DNA of 62,000 nt from Mesostigma viride (lineage: Eukaryota; Streptophyta; Mesostigmatophyceae; Mesostigmatales; Mesostigmataceae), in the NCBI GenBank assembly GCA_009746045.1, contig RPFO01000782.1, forward strand, positions 1-62,000, read 5' to 3'. This document shows, piece by piece, positions 54,338 to 62,000 of this stretch (the first letter of the stretch is position 1; each line of letters opens with the position of its first letter). The notes under the pieces are model-generated. The model made no database searches. It worked only from the letters and a program-made list of their open reading frames with translations, and had not been told where the DNA came from. Made by a program: the position numbers and the translations under genes.

Positions 54338-54663
54338 ACCGCTAACGCACGGTACACAACCAGCCATGTAGCTTATAGCTTAGCCCTTGTTGTACAGCCA
54401 TGCTACGTCTTGGCTATGATCACTTTACTCGCCCACGCTCCTTGTTATGCCATGCTCACATGGGTCTTATTGCACCCACAGATTGCCGGATCGTTAGCGT
54501 GTCCGTTTAGCTAACGTGCCCGAATGCAGCTGTGGCATGCCTTTGGCATGAAGGAGACTGGGGGTCTCTGCCCTTTCTCCTGTTGTGCACACACAGGGAT
54601 TAAAAGCACTTCGGTGCTCCGTGACTCCCCAACGGGAGCACGAGTTTAATTAATTAATTAATT
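54338..54663 (+). mobile_element. SINE-like element, sense copy
   Basis: Same body and 3' end as 41812-42112: CGCACGGTACACAACCAGCC, CCATGCTACGTCTTGGCTATG, GATTGCCGGATCGTTAGCG, AGCACTTCGGTGCTCCGTGA, CTCCCCAACGGGAGCACGAG and (TTAA)n. No coding capacity. Confidence 0.7.
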
Positions 54664-54844
54664 AAGGGCATATGGCTTTTAATACATTCTAAGCTACTTC
54701 CTGCAAGGGTGGGATCATGTAAACAACACTTGCTCTAGGTGCACCAAGGGCACCTGCACCACCACGATCTATCATGCAAGCTCAACCCAGCGAAGAGGAG
54801 CCTATCATGGGGCCGGGAAGATCATCATGGCTATACAAGCTAGG
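54650..54844 (-). mobile_element. Antisense retroelement 3' end sharing a tail with the SINE-like copy
   Basis: Minus-strand body (CATGATGATCTTCCCGGCCC; GGTGCACCTAGAGCAAGTG) leading to ATTAAAAGCCATATGCCC and the same (TTAA)n tract used by the plus-strand element. The two are joined tail to tail. Confidence 0.55.
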
Positions 54845-54850
54845 GCTAGA

Positions 54851-55342
54851 GGCCGGGCCCACTTCAAATGTTCCGCCGTCCAAGCCAAGTGTGTGACACT
54901 TTTTCGCTATTTTCGCAAAAAAAAAATAAAATTTCGCACGAGTTCGCGTGATTTTCGCGTGATTTTCGCAAAATTTTCACACATTTTCGCACGATTTCGC
55001 ACGATTTCGCACAATTTTGCATGATTTCGCACGATTTCGCATGGATTTCAACCAAGGGTCGTTTTGGGGAGTGACGTTTGACAAAATTTCGCATGAATTC
55101 ACACACGTTGTGCACATCAAAATTTTTTACCGTCGACATTTTTCACATGAAATTTCGCACGATTTCAGCAAATTTCGCACAAATTCGCACGATTTCAGCA
55201 AATTTCACACGATTTCAGCAAATTTCGCACAATTTCGCACGATTTCGCACGACGAATCACTCTGCAGAGTGACGATCGTCGAAAAAGTCAAAAAAACGAC
55301 AAAAAGTGTCACACTTTTCGGAACATTTGAAGTGGGCCCGGC
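54851..55342. mobile_element. 492-bp MITE with 24-bp perfect TIRs and 6-bp TSD
   Basis: Left TIR 54851-54874 starts GCCGGGCCCACTTCAAATG; right TIR 55319-55342 is its exact reverse complement over 24 bp. CTAGAG flanks both ends (54845-54850 and 55343-55348). Subterminal inverted sequences (AGTGTGTGACACTTTTT and its partner) extend the pairing. The core is AT-rich and consists largely of tandem variants of TTTCGCACGA and GATTTCAGCAAA. There is no coding capacity. The superfamily is not identified from the termini. Confidence 0.88.
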
Positions 55343-55559
55343 CTAGAGCGTGACATCTCAGCAGAAAGCAGCTCTCTGCGTGAGCATAGCATAACTAGAT
55401 AAAGCTAGGCATCATCTGGGGTGTGGCACATCATAGGCACACATGTACATGGCTAAATAATGCTCTTGAATCAGCTGGTATAGTGCCTGTAGGAGGCGTA
55501 CATGTACATGGCCACGGCCGGTCTATCTATTCTACACTACTACTGCTGTATTCCCCTAA

Positions 55560-56196
55560 GCTGGGGCGTACGTCTGGAGTCGTTGGGGCCGCGGGGGTCG
55601 CATGCCAGGGCTTGTGGCCGACGTAGATGGTCGCCCCCTTCCAGTACACCGGCTGCCCCGCCTTCATGGTCTGCCGGAGCTGGAGGTAGGTCGCCGGTCG
55701 GCCATAACTCCAGTCGCCGTTGTTGCTGAGCCAGGGTCAAGTCGTCGTCAAGGGTGAAGTGAGTCTTCTCGAGCCGCTTGCGGCGTCTGAGAAAAGAAAT
55801 CTTGTCCGCCGGGTTCTTAAAGTGAGAAGGAGCGGGGGCGCCCCTGCCTTACCCCGCGCGCGGGAAAGGCGGTGGGCGACCAGCTCGATCTCACCAGTAA
55901 GGCCCATGCGACCAAGAATTTCTCTCTCAAACGCACGTGCAAGCTTCTCGGAATTCTCACCTTCCTCCATGTCGAAGTGCTTGACGATGACGTTGAGGCT
56001 GCGCTTGGTGAGCTCGGCGTCCTCGCGGAGGTCGAGCGTCTGCTGCTGGAGCTGTGCTGCGACGGCGGAGGTGGTGGAGGTGGTGTGCTGCTTAAGCATG
56101 TCCGCCCAGGTCGGGAGGGGAGGAGCATCGCCAGCCATGCAGGCCAGCCGGGGCTGGCTTGGCGGCAATGTCCTTCACCGCCTGCATGGGCGGTGA
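55560..56196 (-). pseudogene. LINE ORF1 fragment, antisense
   Basis: On the minus strand: QAVKDIAAKPAPAG, TWADMLKQHTTSTTSAVAAQ, helical region, GLTGEIELVAHRLSRARGKA, GAPPLLLTL, and LAQQQRRLELWP in another frame. Closest to the copy at 13747-14935. Frameshifts break it. Confidence 0.66.
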
Positions 56197-56219
56197 GGCC
56201 AGCGCTGTTTTGCAGGACC

Positions 56220-56480
56220 CTGTTATTATTGTATTTATTAACCAATTAATTGGACAGTAGACAGGAAGTCTTGTGTCTGTACAGGCCCAGCGTGTCAGAT
56301 TGCCGAGCCCGGCCCGTCCCACGTACCTAAGGAGGTGCCTACCTGGCTGCATGCATGTCCGGCTAGGCCGCAGTCCTGCTGCTTGGCCGTGTGGCGTGTC
56401 TAGTTGGTTGGTGCGAGCCAAGTGCCCAACTAGACTGTAATCTACGCTGTTTGATAGCGCTAGTGATAATGTCCAATTAC
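56220..56480 (-). pseudogene. LINE ORF2 C-terminal fragment, antisense
   Basis: LVGHLARTNQLDTPHGQAAG, then LRPSRT and GRHLLRYVGRAG, corresponds to LVGHLARTNQVDT and GRHLLTWAGPS of the 38411 copy. On this strand ORF2 sequence lies upstream of ORF1 sequence (55560-56196), the reverse of a normal LINE, so two fragments are juxtaposed. Confidence 0.65.
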
Positions 56481-56483
56481 CCA

Positions 56484-56501
56484 GAGGCCTCAATTGAGGC
56501 C
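56484..56501. repeat. 18-bp perfect palindrome
   Basis: AGGCCTCAATTGAGGCCT, followed by a partial copy GATTGAGGCCTTTTT at 56510. Possibly near the left end of the piggyBac-like relic. Confidence 0.85.
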
Positions 56502-56693
56502 TTTTGGCTCGATTGAGGCCTTTTTCACCAAGGTCACCCGGGGACGGTCATTTTGGCGGGAAGGACCAGTCCTATGGGTCGTCCGCCCCCAGTGGCGCGA
56601 ATCTGGTATATGTGCTGAGCGTCCCGACCCATTGGGGTCGACAGGGGTCGACGGTTACAAAAAGATATATGAGGTGGAAAAGTACCTATTTTT

Positions 56694-57595
56694 GTGAAAA
56701 ATTGTGGTTTTCACGCAACAAGAGCGTGCAATTTCGTGGATGTGCGGCCATGGAGTCATTCAGTAAAAACGACCGTGTGTCCACATTTGCGCGAAATTTT
56801 GACGAGCCAGGGGCTCGTCGTGCATGCAGATAAGTGGTCTGTGCAGCTGGCCCGACGGCTAAAAGTGTCGGAAGTCGATTTGCAGATTCACGGGACCATA
56901 ATTAACGTGATTAGTGACAGTTCCGTGAAAGTGCGATGGGACGTAGATGGTGATGAGAATGTGATTGCCACCCGGCTGCTGCTCCATGCATATGCTGGGC
57001 CAGCGACCGGCGGAACCGAGGGGGGGGATGTTGGGGCAGACGCCAATGAACGGGCACTGGCTATATTGCAGGAGTCTGATGGGGAACCTGAGGATGAGGA
57101 AGAGGGGTTTTCTGACCCAGATGACGACGATTCCGACGATGAGCGCGCGCGCGCGCCCGAGCTCTGGGCGCACTTATACACGACAGCCGATGGCGCAGAC
57201 CCTACCCCCGTCTTTGTACCTCAATGGTCGACCACGCCAGCAACTGTCCGTCAAGATGAGCGCTTGGCATTAATTGTACCCGGACAACTTCAACAAGCCG
57301 TCTCTCAACGGCTTTCCCAACGCTGCCACCTCCAGTGCTGGCGCGTTTGTGCGCTTCATGGTACCGGGAATCGAGCAGTTTTGCGAGACCATGACTGCCG
57401 CTGGCCGGGAGAAGGGGTATGGCGATGATTGGACTGTGACGGCGCCAGTTTTCTGGCAATTCGTCGGCGTTCGGTGCCTCATGATGGCGTATCCTGCCGT
57501 AGGCGGCTACCGACCATGCGTACTGGGAGAAGGGTAAGGTCGTCGACTACAATTTCGGTCGTTTCATGACTCGCGCCCTCTTTGAGAAGAGTTAA
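56694..57595 (+). pseudogene. piggyBac-like transposase N-terminal relic
   Basis: Frame one (to about 57280) has IHGTIINVISDSSVKVRWDV, a linker and an acidic stretch (SDPDDDDSDDERARAPELWA). Frame two (about 57274-57537) has NAATSSAGAFVRFMVPGIEQ, FCETMTAAGREKGYGDDWTV and PVFWQFVGVRCLMMAYPAVG. Frame three has HAYWEKGKVVDYNFGRFMTR to the stop at 57593. This order (phenylalanine-rich helix, then a tryptophan-led 'flGi.lmm' helix, then YW and a 'm...rF' helix) matches the N-terminal half of DDE_Tnp_1_7 transposases. The catalytic Asp triad lies further on and is absent. Two frame breaks and truncation make it a relic. Confidence 0.6.
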
Positions 57596-57613
57596 CGTAA
57601 AGGATTTACGTTA
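57593..57613. repeat. Inverted repeat at the end of the piggyBac-like relic
   Basis: TAACGTAAA, three bases GGA, TTTACGTTA. It overlaps a TTAA (57592-57595), the piggyBac target sequence, and the relic's stop codon. Confidence 0.8.
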
Positions 57614-58230
57614 GATGGATAGAGATTGTTACGCTCTTTCCAACGGCACCTTGAACGCCTCATTTGGTTAAGGAACGTAAAAGTTATGACGTTTCCTAGG
57701 CTGTGCCGACAGTACCCGGCGCGCCACTGTGGGCGCGTACGGACACAGGATGTACAAGTGTCACTTTGATAGTCCGCAGGACGTTGACAGGACTTGTACA
57801 GGACTTGATGGTCAATTGATAGGTAGGCGCACTGTAGCGCGCCAGGACCTATGAGACAATTGATGCTGACTAGTGTACGGATAGGTCCACAGGACTAGCC
57901 GTATGGACAATTGATAGATCTGCGCGCCAAAGGCGTGCCAGAGTCTGTGTAATCAATTGATTGACAGTTCAGCTGTGACAGTGCAGCTGAATACTTGGAC
58001 GCGTCCCTAGCAAGCTATATGAGTGACTTGGTCACACCGGGACGCTAGTTCTTGCGTGCACGTTCTCTTGGCACTGCGACCCTGTCGTCTGTGCTGCGTG
58101 CAGTCTTGGAAGTGACGTGACTTACGTCTGTGTTTCCTGATTATTAATAAAGGCAACTTCCTGCAAGAACCATGGCGGAATTCGTGGCATTCTTACCCTC
58201 ACAACTCGTATTACACGCTCTGTCAAAAAG
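57614..58230. other. Possible LTR-like or promoter region
   Basis: Contains a TATA-like CTATATGAG near 58015, AATAAAGG near 58147 and then TGGCGGAATTCGTGGC at 58172, which could be a primer-binding site following a CA-ending LTR (ACCA at 58168-58171). No second LTR copy is in the window, so this is a suggestion only. CAATTGAT recurs four or more times between 57815 and 57965. Confidence 0.3.
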
Positions 58231-58941
58231 ATGCCAAATTCGGAAGAATTTCGGATTCCGGACGATGAGGAAATAGCCGCTCCGCCGGCTGGTTCTTCGT
58301 CAAGACCGACGGTGCCGTCGTGGCAGCAATTGCTCGACGAAGTAACGGTCTCGCTCGACGAGCTTCATCGTCAGCAGCGTGCAGCTCACGCATTGCTCGG
58401 GGATAACCCCGAGGACCCCGATTTGCCAGCACTGGTGCCGGCAATCCGCAACCTGTTGGACCAGATTCGAAACATTTTATCGACATTTACGGTCCAGGTG
58501 CGGGGAGGTTTGCGGTCGGTGACCGAAGTCACGACTGCCATTGAGGAGTTGGACAACGTCCTCTCTTCACTCACCGGTTACCAGAGAAACCTGCAAAACT
58601 GGGCATCGCTACGCACGGGGGGCGCGCCGGCGGTGTCGACAAATTTGTTTCAGGATCTCGCGCTGTTATCGCTGCTCACTCGCGGCGTACGCAGTCGCGA
58701 GCGCCAGGTTTTAATTAACCTGGTGGCATTTCTCGCCTCTGTGCGAGAGTGGATTCCCGCGGGGTGGGAATTATTGACGATCTTTACACATCCTCTGCGC
58801 CTCGTCGCGCGTCGGCGCGTCGCAACTTACGCGGCGGGGAGCACGCCGGTTTTAATTCATACCGGTGCAGGTCCGGAGCTGGATATGGAGGATCGTGAGT
58901 TCGTATACACGTACTGCGACTTCAGGGGCCTTGACTACTAG
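58231..58941 (+). CDS. Unknown 236-residue protein
   Basis: A clean frame from ATG (MPNSEEFRIPDDEEIAAPPA) with no recognised domain. Acidic, Pro-rich N-terminus, then mostly helical sequence with a coiled-coil look (LLDEVTVSLDELHRQQRAAH; VTTAIEELDNVLSSLTGYQR), a hydrophobic helix (LINLVAFLASVREWIPAGWE) and an Arg-rich LRLVARRRV. Codon choice differs from the gag gene that follows (GC-rich here, A/T-richer after 59110). It lies 60 bp after a possible primer-binding site, so it could be a retroelement ORF, but nothing else ties it to one. Confidence 0.5.
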   Translation: MPNSEEFRIPDDEEIAAPPAGSSSRPTVPSWQQLLDEVTVSLDELHRQQRAAHALLGDNPEDPDLPALVPAIRNLLDQIRNILSTFTVQVRGGLRSVTEVTTAIEELDNVLSSLTGYQRNLQNWASLRTGGAPAVSTNLFQDLALLSLLTRGVRSRERQVLINLVAFLASVREWIPAGWELLTIFTHPLRLVARRRVATYAAGSTPVLIHTGAGPELDMEDREFVYTYCDFRGLDY

Positions 58942-59109
58942 TCGGCCTAATTTTCTTCTGCAGTACTTGTCGACATTTTTTTGTCGAATTTCGGCGGCAA
59001 TTCGCGGGGCGGCAGCGACACCGGCGCAGGCGGCAGTGGCGACACAAAAATTTTGTACATATTTTCTGCTGCTTTGTTAAGGTGTTCTTTGAATAGCTGG
59101 TAGTGCAGG

Positions 59110-60224
59110 ATGGCTGAGGGACGCCGTAGCAAGGGTCCAGCCAGTGGGAATAATAATGGGGGTGCTGGTAGTGGAACCGCTCACGTAGATGACGTGGGGC
59201 TTACCGGAGAGATTACCAACCTTCCTCACAATAATAATAATGCACAAGCTATTCATGGCTTTGATCTTACCACACAGGGTCTTTTAATTGTCAATCAGTT
59301 GCAGCCTGTAACCTCAGACTCCAAGCCTAAGCAGGCTGAAGAGTTTGTGGAGGGATTGGAAGGGTTCCCTAGCTTGTACGGTGGTACAAATTACTATCAA
59401 ATCTGGATAGGCAGTAGCACTTTTGGCAAGTGTACTGACCAGATTAAGGACCTAACCAGGGAGTGCAAAAAGGCCAATAAGGCCTGGGCACTGTACGTGG
59501 CTGAGCTGAAGGAGCTGCTGGAGACCAACGAAAGAAGGTCGGCATCCATTGGCAGGACAAGTACCAAGGGTGGGAGGTCAAGGGGGACCTGATCCAGAAC
59601 TTTCTCAACTATTGTAAGATGGTTGAGGAGGGCAGGGCTCACGGCTTTAATGTCGCTGATAACATAGCCCTAACCAACTGGCTCAAGGTTTCTGGGCTGG
59701 ATAAGGCGACACGTGGCTCCTTAAAAGTCATGTGTGCCCCACACTCTACCCTGAAGGCCTACAAGGTCATCATTAAACAAGCTCTCGAGGCAGAGGAGCT
59801 GTTTGAGGGTGGAGTGCCAGCAGTGAAGGCTACCCAGGCAGGCGGGCGTACCCAGGGTGGCTCCAAGACGTCTGAGGCTGACCGAAGCCAAGGAGGGCGT
59901 AGGGGCAACCATCACAAGCGCAAGGGAGATCATTCACCTGATTCTGACAGGAGGTCACACTCCAAGTCGGTGTTCAGGCGGGTGGGTGGTCAGCCCAAGC
60001 AGGGCAACGCGTCTGACAATGGGGGCAGTGGCCAGGGCAAGTCCAAGATACAATGCTACCTGTGCAAGGGGTGGGGGCACATCAAGAAGGAGTGTCCCAG
60101 CTTCAAGAAGTCCCAGGGCCAGGGCAGCAACAAGAATAACAACAACAACAAGAAGAACAACAACAAGTCCCAGGCAGGCCAGCCTTCAAAGGGCAGTCAG
60201 CAAGAAGACAACAAGGAGCAGTGA
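59110..60224 (+). CDS. gag: Gag of a copia-order retroelement, one frame break
   Basis: Frame one starts at ATG 59110 (MAEGRRSKGPASGNNNGGAG) and contains LEGFPSLYGGTNYYQIW and CKKANKAWALYVAELKELL. The frame changes by -1 near 59520 and continues IHWQDKYQGWEVKGDLIQNF, LKVSGLDKATRG and IIKQALEAEELFEG. A long basic Gly/Ser/Lys region follows, then one zinc knuckle CYLCKGWGHIKKEC (CX2CX4HX4C, about 60054-60096), and an Asn/Lys-rich tail to TGA 60224. The break may be a single-base loss. RNA packaging is the family role. Confidence 0.78.
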
Positions 60225-61970
60225 CTGTCTGAGGCAACCCCTACACACCTTAATTCACCCAAGGGGGAGGCCAGGTGCTCCAATGCAGATTTTATATCTG
60301 GGCAACAAGAGGGTGATCTCCAGGTTCAGTGTGGCCCCAGGTCACCTGGAGAGGTACAGGTTCCTATGAAGACGTCCTTGACAGCTGATGCAGCTGTAAG
60401 AATGTCTGACCCTATGCATCCTCGTGCTGGGCACGAGGGTGGACCTCTCATTTTGAGAGAAACCAATGTACAACCACAGAGGGGTGTGAAGGCCTCTGGT
60501 GGTATGCATGTGGTCCCTGCTGGCGGTCCAGGTGTTGGGCATGAGCAGGGTGACTCAGGCTCTGAGTCAGAACAGGATGGAAGTCAGCATGGTGATGCTG
60601 GACAACCTGACAGCACAGTCCTGACTGTGCCAGGGACTGCTTCCTCTGTGTACCAGGAGTTGGGTGCCCGAATCCACAACATGTTTGGGCATGCCACTTC
60701 TCTGTCAAACAACTTTGCCTTCCGTATGGGCAGGGCACCCCTTCTTAAGGCGTGTCAGCAAGCTGCCTCACGGTGTAAGTGCCAGTTGTCCTCCAACAAG
60801 CCCAGGAAATCACATGCCAAAGCTCTACCTCAGAGCATTGGTGATCTGCAGTGTGATATCCAACACATCAGGGGCATGCAACTGTTGGTGTGCGTGGACA
60901 GGTACACGAAATACAAGGTGCTGGAGCATTTACCTTCTATGAAGAACAGGTACTTGCTGGCTGCCCTGCAGAATGTAAGAGCCAAGTTTCCTACCACAAG
61001 GATCCAGGTGGACATGCAGTTTCAGCATCTCAAGGGTGATCCTACCCTTCCTGAGTTGCTGGTTACACCTAGGGAGGCTCATGGGCAGCAGGGTGCTATC
61101 GAGAGGGCAATCCAGGAGGTCAAGAAATTGATCATCTCTGAAGACTGGGTACCCTTGTCTGCACCTGCACTTGTCAGGAGTGCATGGCTGAGGAACGTGG
61201 AGCAGCAGCTGAACAGCAGGGTTAACTTCTACTATGATGGAGTTGCTGTCAGCCCAATGGGTCTATATCATGGCCTGTGCCCACCACATGTGCTGGAGGG
61301 CTGGAAACATGCTGCACATGTCACCTTTGCCAAGCTGAGGGAGAAGGACCGGGGTTGGAAGATGCTGGAGCCACAAGTGGGTCAGAAGGTCCTAGCTTGG
61401 AAGGAACCTAGCCTTTATGGCAAACGTGGTAGCTGGAGTCCTGGGGTGGTTACCCAGGTTGATGAAGCTAGCCACGCATGCTTGGTCAGCATGGAGGACG
61501 AACCAAAGCATGTACACCGGCTGAGTTGGTCATATGTCAAGCCTAACCTGATGAATGAGGGCAGTCAGGCACAAGGCTCACAGGATCTGCAGGATTTTCA
61601 GGTCCCAGGTGACATCACTGACGCAACGACCACATCTGTTGCAGGGGAATCTGTCAGCCCTGGCCAGGTTGCAGAGGTACTTGTTGAACAGGCTGCAAGG
61701 TCAACAGCTGGGGAGTCAACTGTCAAGCCCAAGGCACTAACCAAGCCCAGGGGGACAAGTTTGGCTGGATTGATTGGGGCTCTACAAAGGGCCAAGAAGC
61801 AGCCCAAGGTAGCCAAGCTCAGGTGGCATGGCAATCTGGGGCTGGACACTGCCTTAGAGGTAGACACTAATTCTCAGGTTCCATCATTGGGACCAGGGCT
61901 GCAGCAGGGTACAGCATGTCTGAACCCAGCTATCAGTTTGTGTCTGACTTCAGTGGCGGGGTACACGTGA
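60225..61970 (+). CDS. pol: Integrase region of the same element, no upstream start
   Basis: The reading frame of gag resumes directly after its TGA and stays open to 61970. A zinc-binding pre-integrase segment (IHNMFGHA; ACQQAASRCKC) is followed by the core: LQCDIQHIRGMQLLVCVDRY (first Asp), TRIQVDMQFQH (second Asp) and GAIERAIQEVKKLI (Glu), then a C-terminal part with VGQKVLAWKEP and GSWSPGVVTQVDE. Integrase before reverse transcriptase is the Ty1/copia order; the RT would lie past the window edge. The frame stops at 61970, but another frame (from about 61916, MSEPSYQFVSDFSGGVHVKV) runs to the edge, suggesting a late frameshift. No protease motif is evident between gag and integrase. Confidence 0.75.
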   Translation: MSEATPTHLNSPKGEARCSNADFISGQQEGDLQVQCGPRSPGEVQVPMKTSLTADAAVRMSDPMHPRAGHEGGPLILRETNVQPQRGVKASGGMHVVPAGGPGVGHEQGDSGSESEQDGSQHGDAGQPDSTVLTVPGTASSVYQELGARIHNMFGHATSLSNNFAFRMGRAPLLKACQQAASRCKCQLSSNKPRKSHAKALPQSIGDLQCDIQHIRGMQLLVCVDRYTKYKVLEHLPSMKNRYLLAALQNVRAKFPTTRIQVDMQFQHLKGDPTLPELLVTPREAHGQQGAIERAIQEVKKLIISEDWVPLSAPALVRSAWLRNVEQQLNSRVNFYYDGVAVSPMGLYHGLCPPHVLEGWKHAAHVTFAKLREKDRGWKMLEPQVGQKVLAWKEPSLYGKRGSWSPGVVTQVDEASHACLVSMEDEPKHVHRLSWSYVKPNLMNEGSQAQGSQDLQDFQVPGDITDATTTSVAGESVSPGQVAEVLVEQAARSTAGESTVKPKALTKPRGTSLAGLIGALQRAKKQPKVAKLRWHGNLGLDTALEVDTNSQVPSLGPGLQQGTACLNPAISLCLTSVAGYT

Positions 61971-62000
61971 AGGTACTGGGTGAGGTATTCATTCCTATCC

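Noticed and set aside
57614-58171. Firm LTR call upstream of 58231
   Set aside because: Suggestive TATA, AATAAA and primer-site-like sequence, but no second copy in the window to define borders.

Overview
This is eukaryotic nuclear DNA: spliced genes with GT-AG introns, dense non-LTR and LTR retrotransposon debris, DNA-transposon relics, and very large mini- and microsatellites. Two host genes suggest a photosynthetic protist of the green lineage. One is an intronless Golgi-type hydroxyproline O-arabinosyltransferase-like protein (a plant/green-algal family). The other is a spliced mevalonate kinase. Sampled core chlorophytes lack the mevalonate pathway, so the pair would point to a streptophyte or early-diverging (prasinophyte-like) alga. 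That placement is inference; no species is claimed.

Layout. 1-3372: two minisatellites. 3373-5297: no recognisable gene. 5303-8206: a complete, very young gag-only LTR element (near-identical LTRs, 5-bp target duplication, primer-binding site and purine tract, no pol). 8591-12633: a repeat array with a GCCGGC-centred motif, then a DDE-type transposase-like gene with two introns, one sharing the motif. 13747-16063: antisense LINE ORF1 and a 5'-truncated LINE bounded by 16-bp direct repeats. 18564-26330: an antisense TPR-protein gene whose introns and flanks are swollen by unrelated minisatellites (25, 31, about 21, 7 and 7 bp units). 28633-37202: mevalonate kinase in about nine exons, whose introns hold further arrays including about 1 kb of G-rich hexamers on the sense strand. 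38400-45100: a graveyard of one LINE family, with ORF1 fragments. 47157-48821: the antisense arabinosyltransferase-like gene. 49085-50132: perfect hairpins and a foldback element. 50386-52650: LINE relic, a 370-bp (CATC)n array, a hAT-like relic and another LINE tail. 53400-55342: SINE-like tails and an intact 492-bp MITE. 55560-57613: antisense LINE pieces and a broken piggyBac-like transposase. 58231-end: an unknown 236-aa ORF and the gag plus integrase part of a copia-order retroelement that leaves the window.

Three patterns stand out. Tandem duplications or repeat arrays sit directly on splice junctions in at least three genes. LINE 3' ends share a terminal stem-loop plus a (TAAT)n-like tail with short SINE-like elements, and the CCATCCATC stretch of the LINE 3' UTR appears to have seeded the large (CATC)n arrays. 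Finally, several mobile elements have boundaries precise enough to define new families: the gag-only LTR element, the MITE, and the foldback element.

Almost all very long open frames (up to 1204 codons) are artefacts of tandem repeats without stops and are not annotated as genes.
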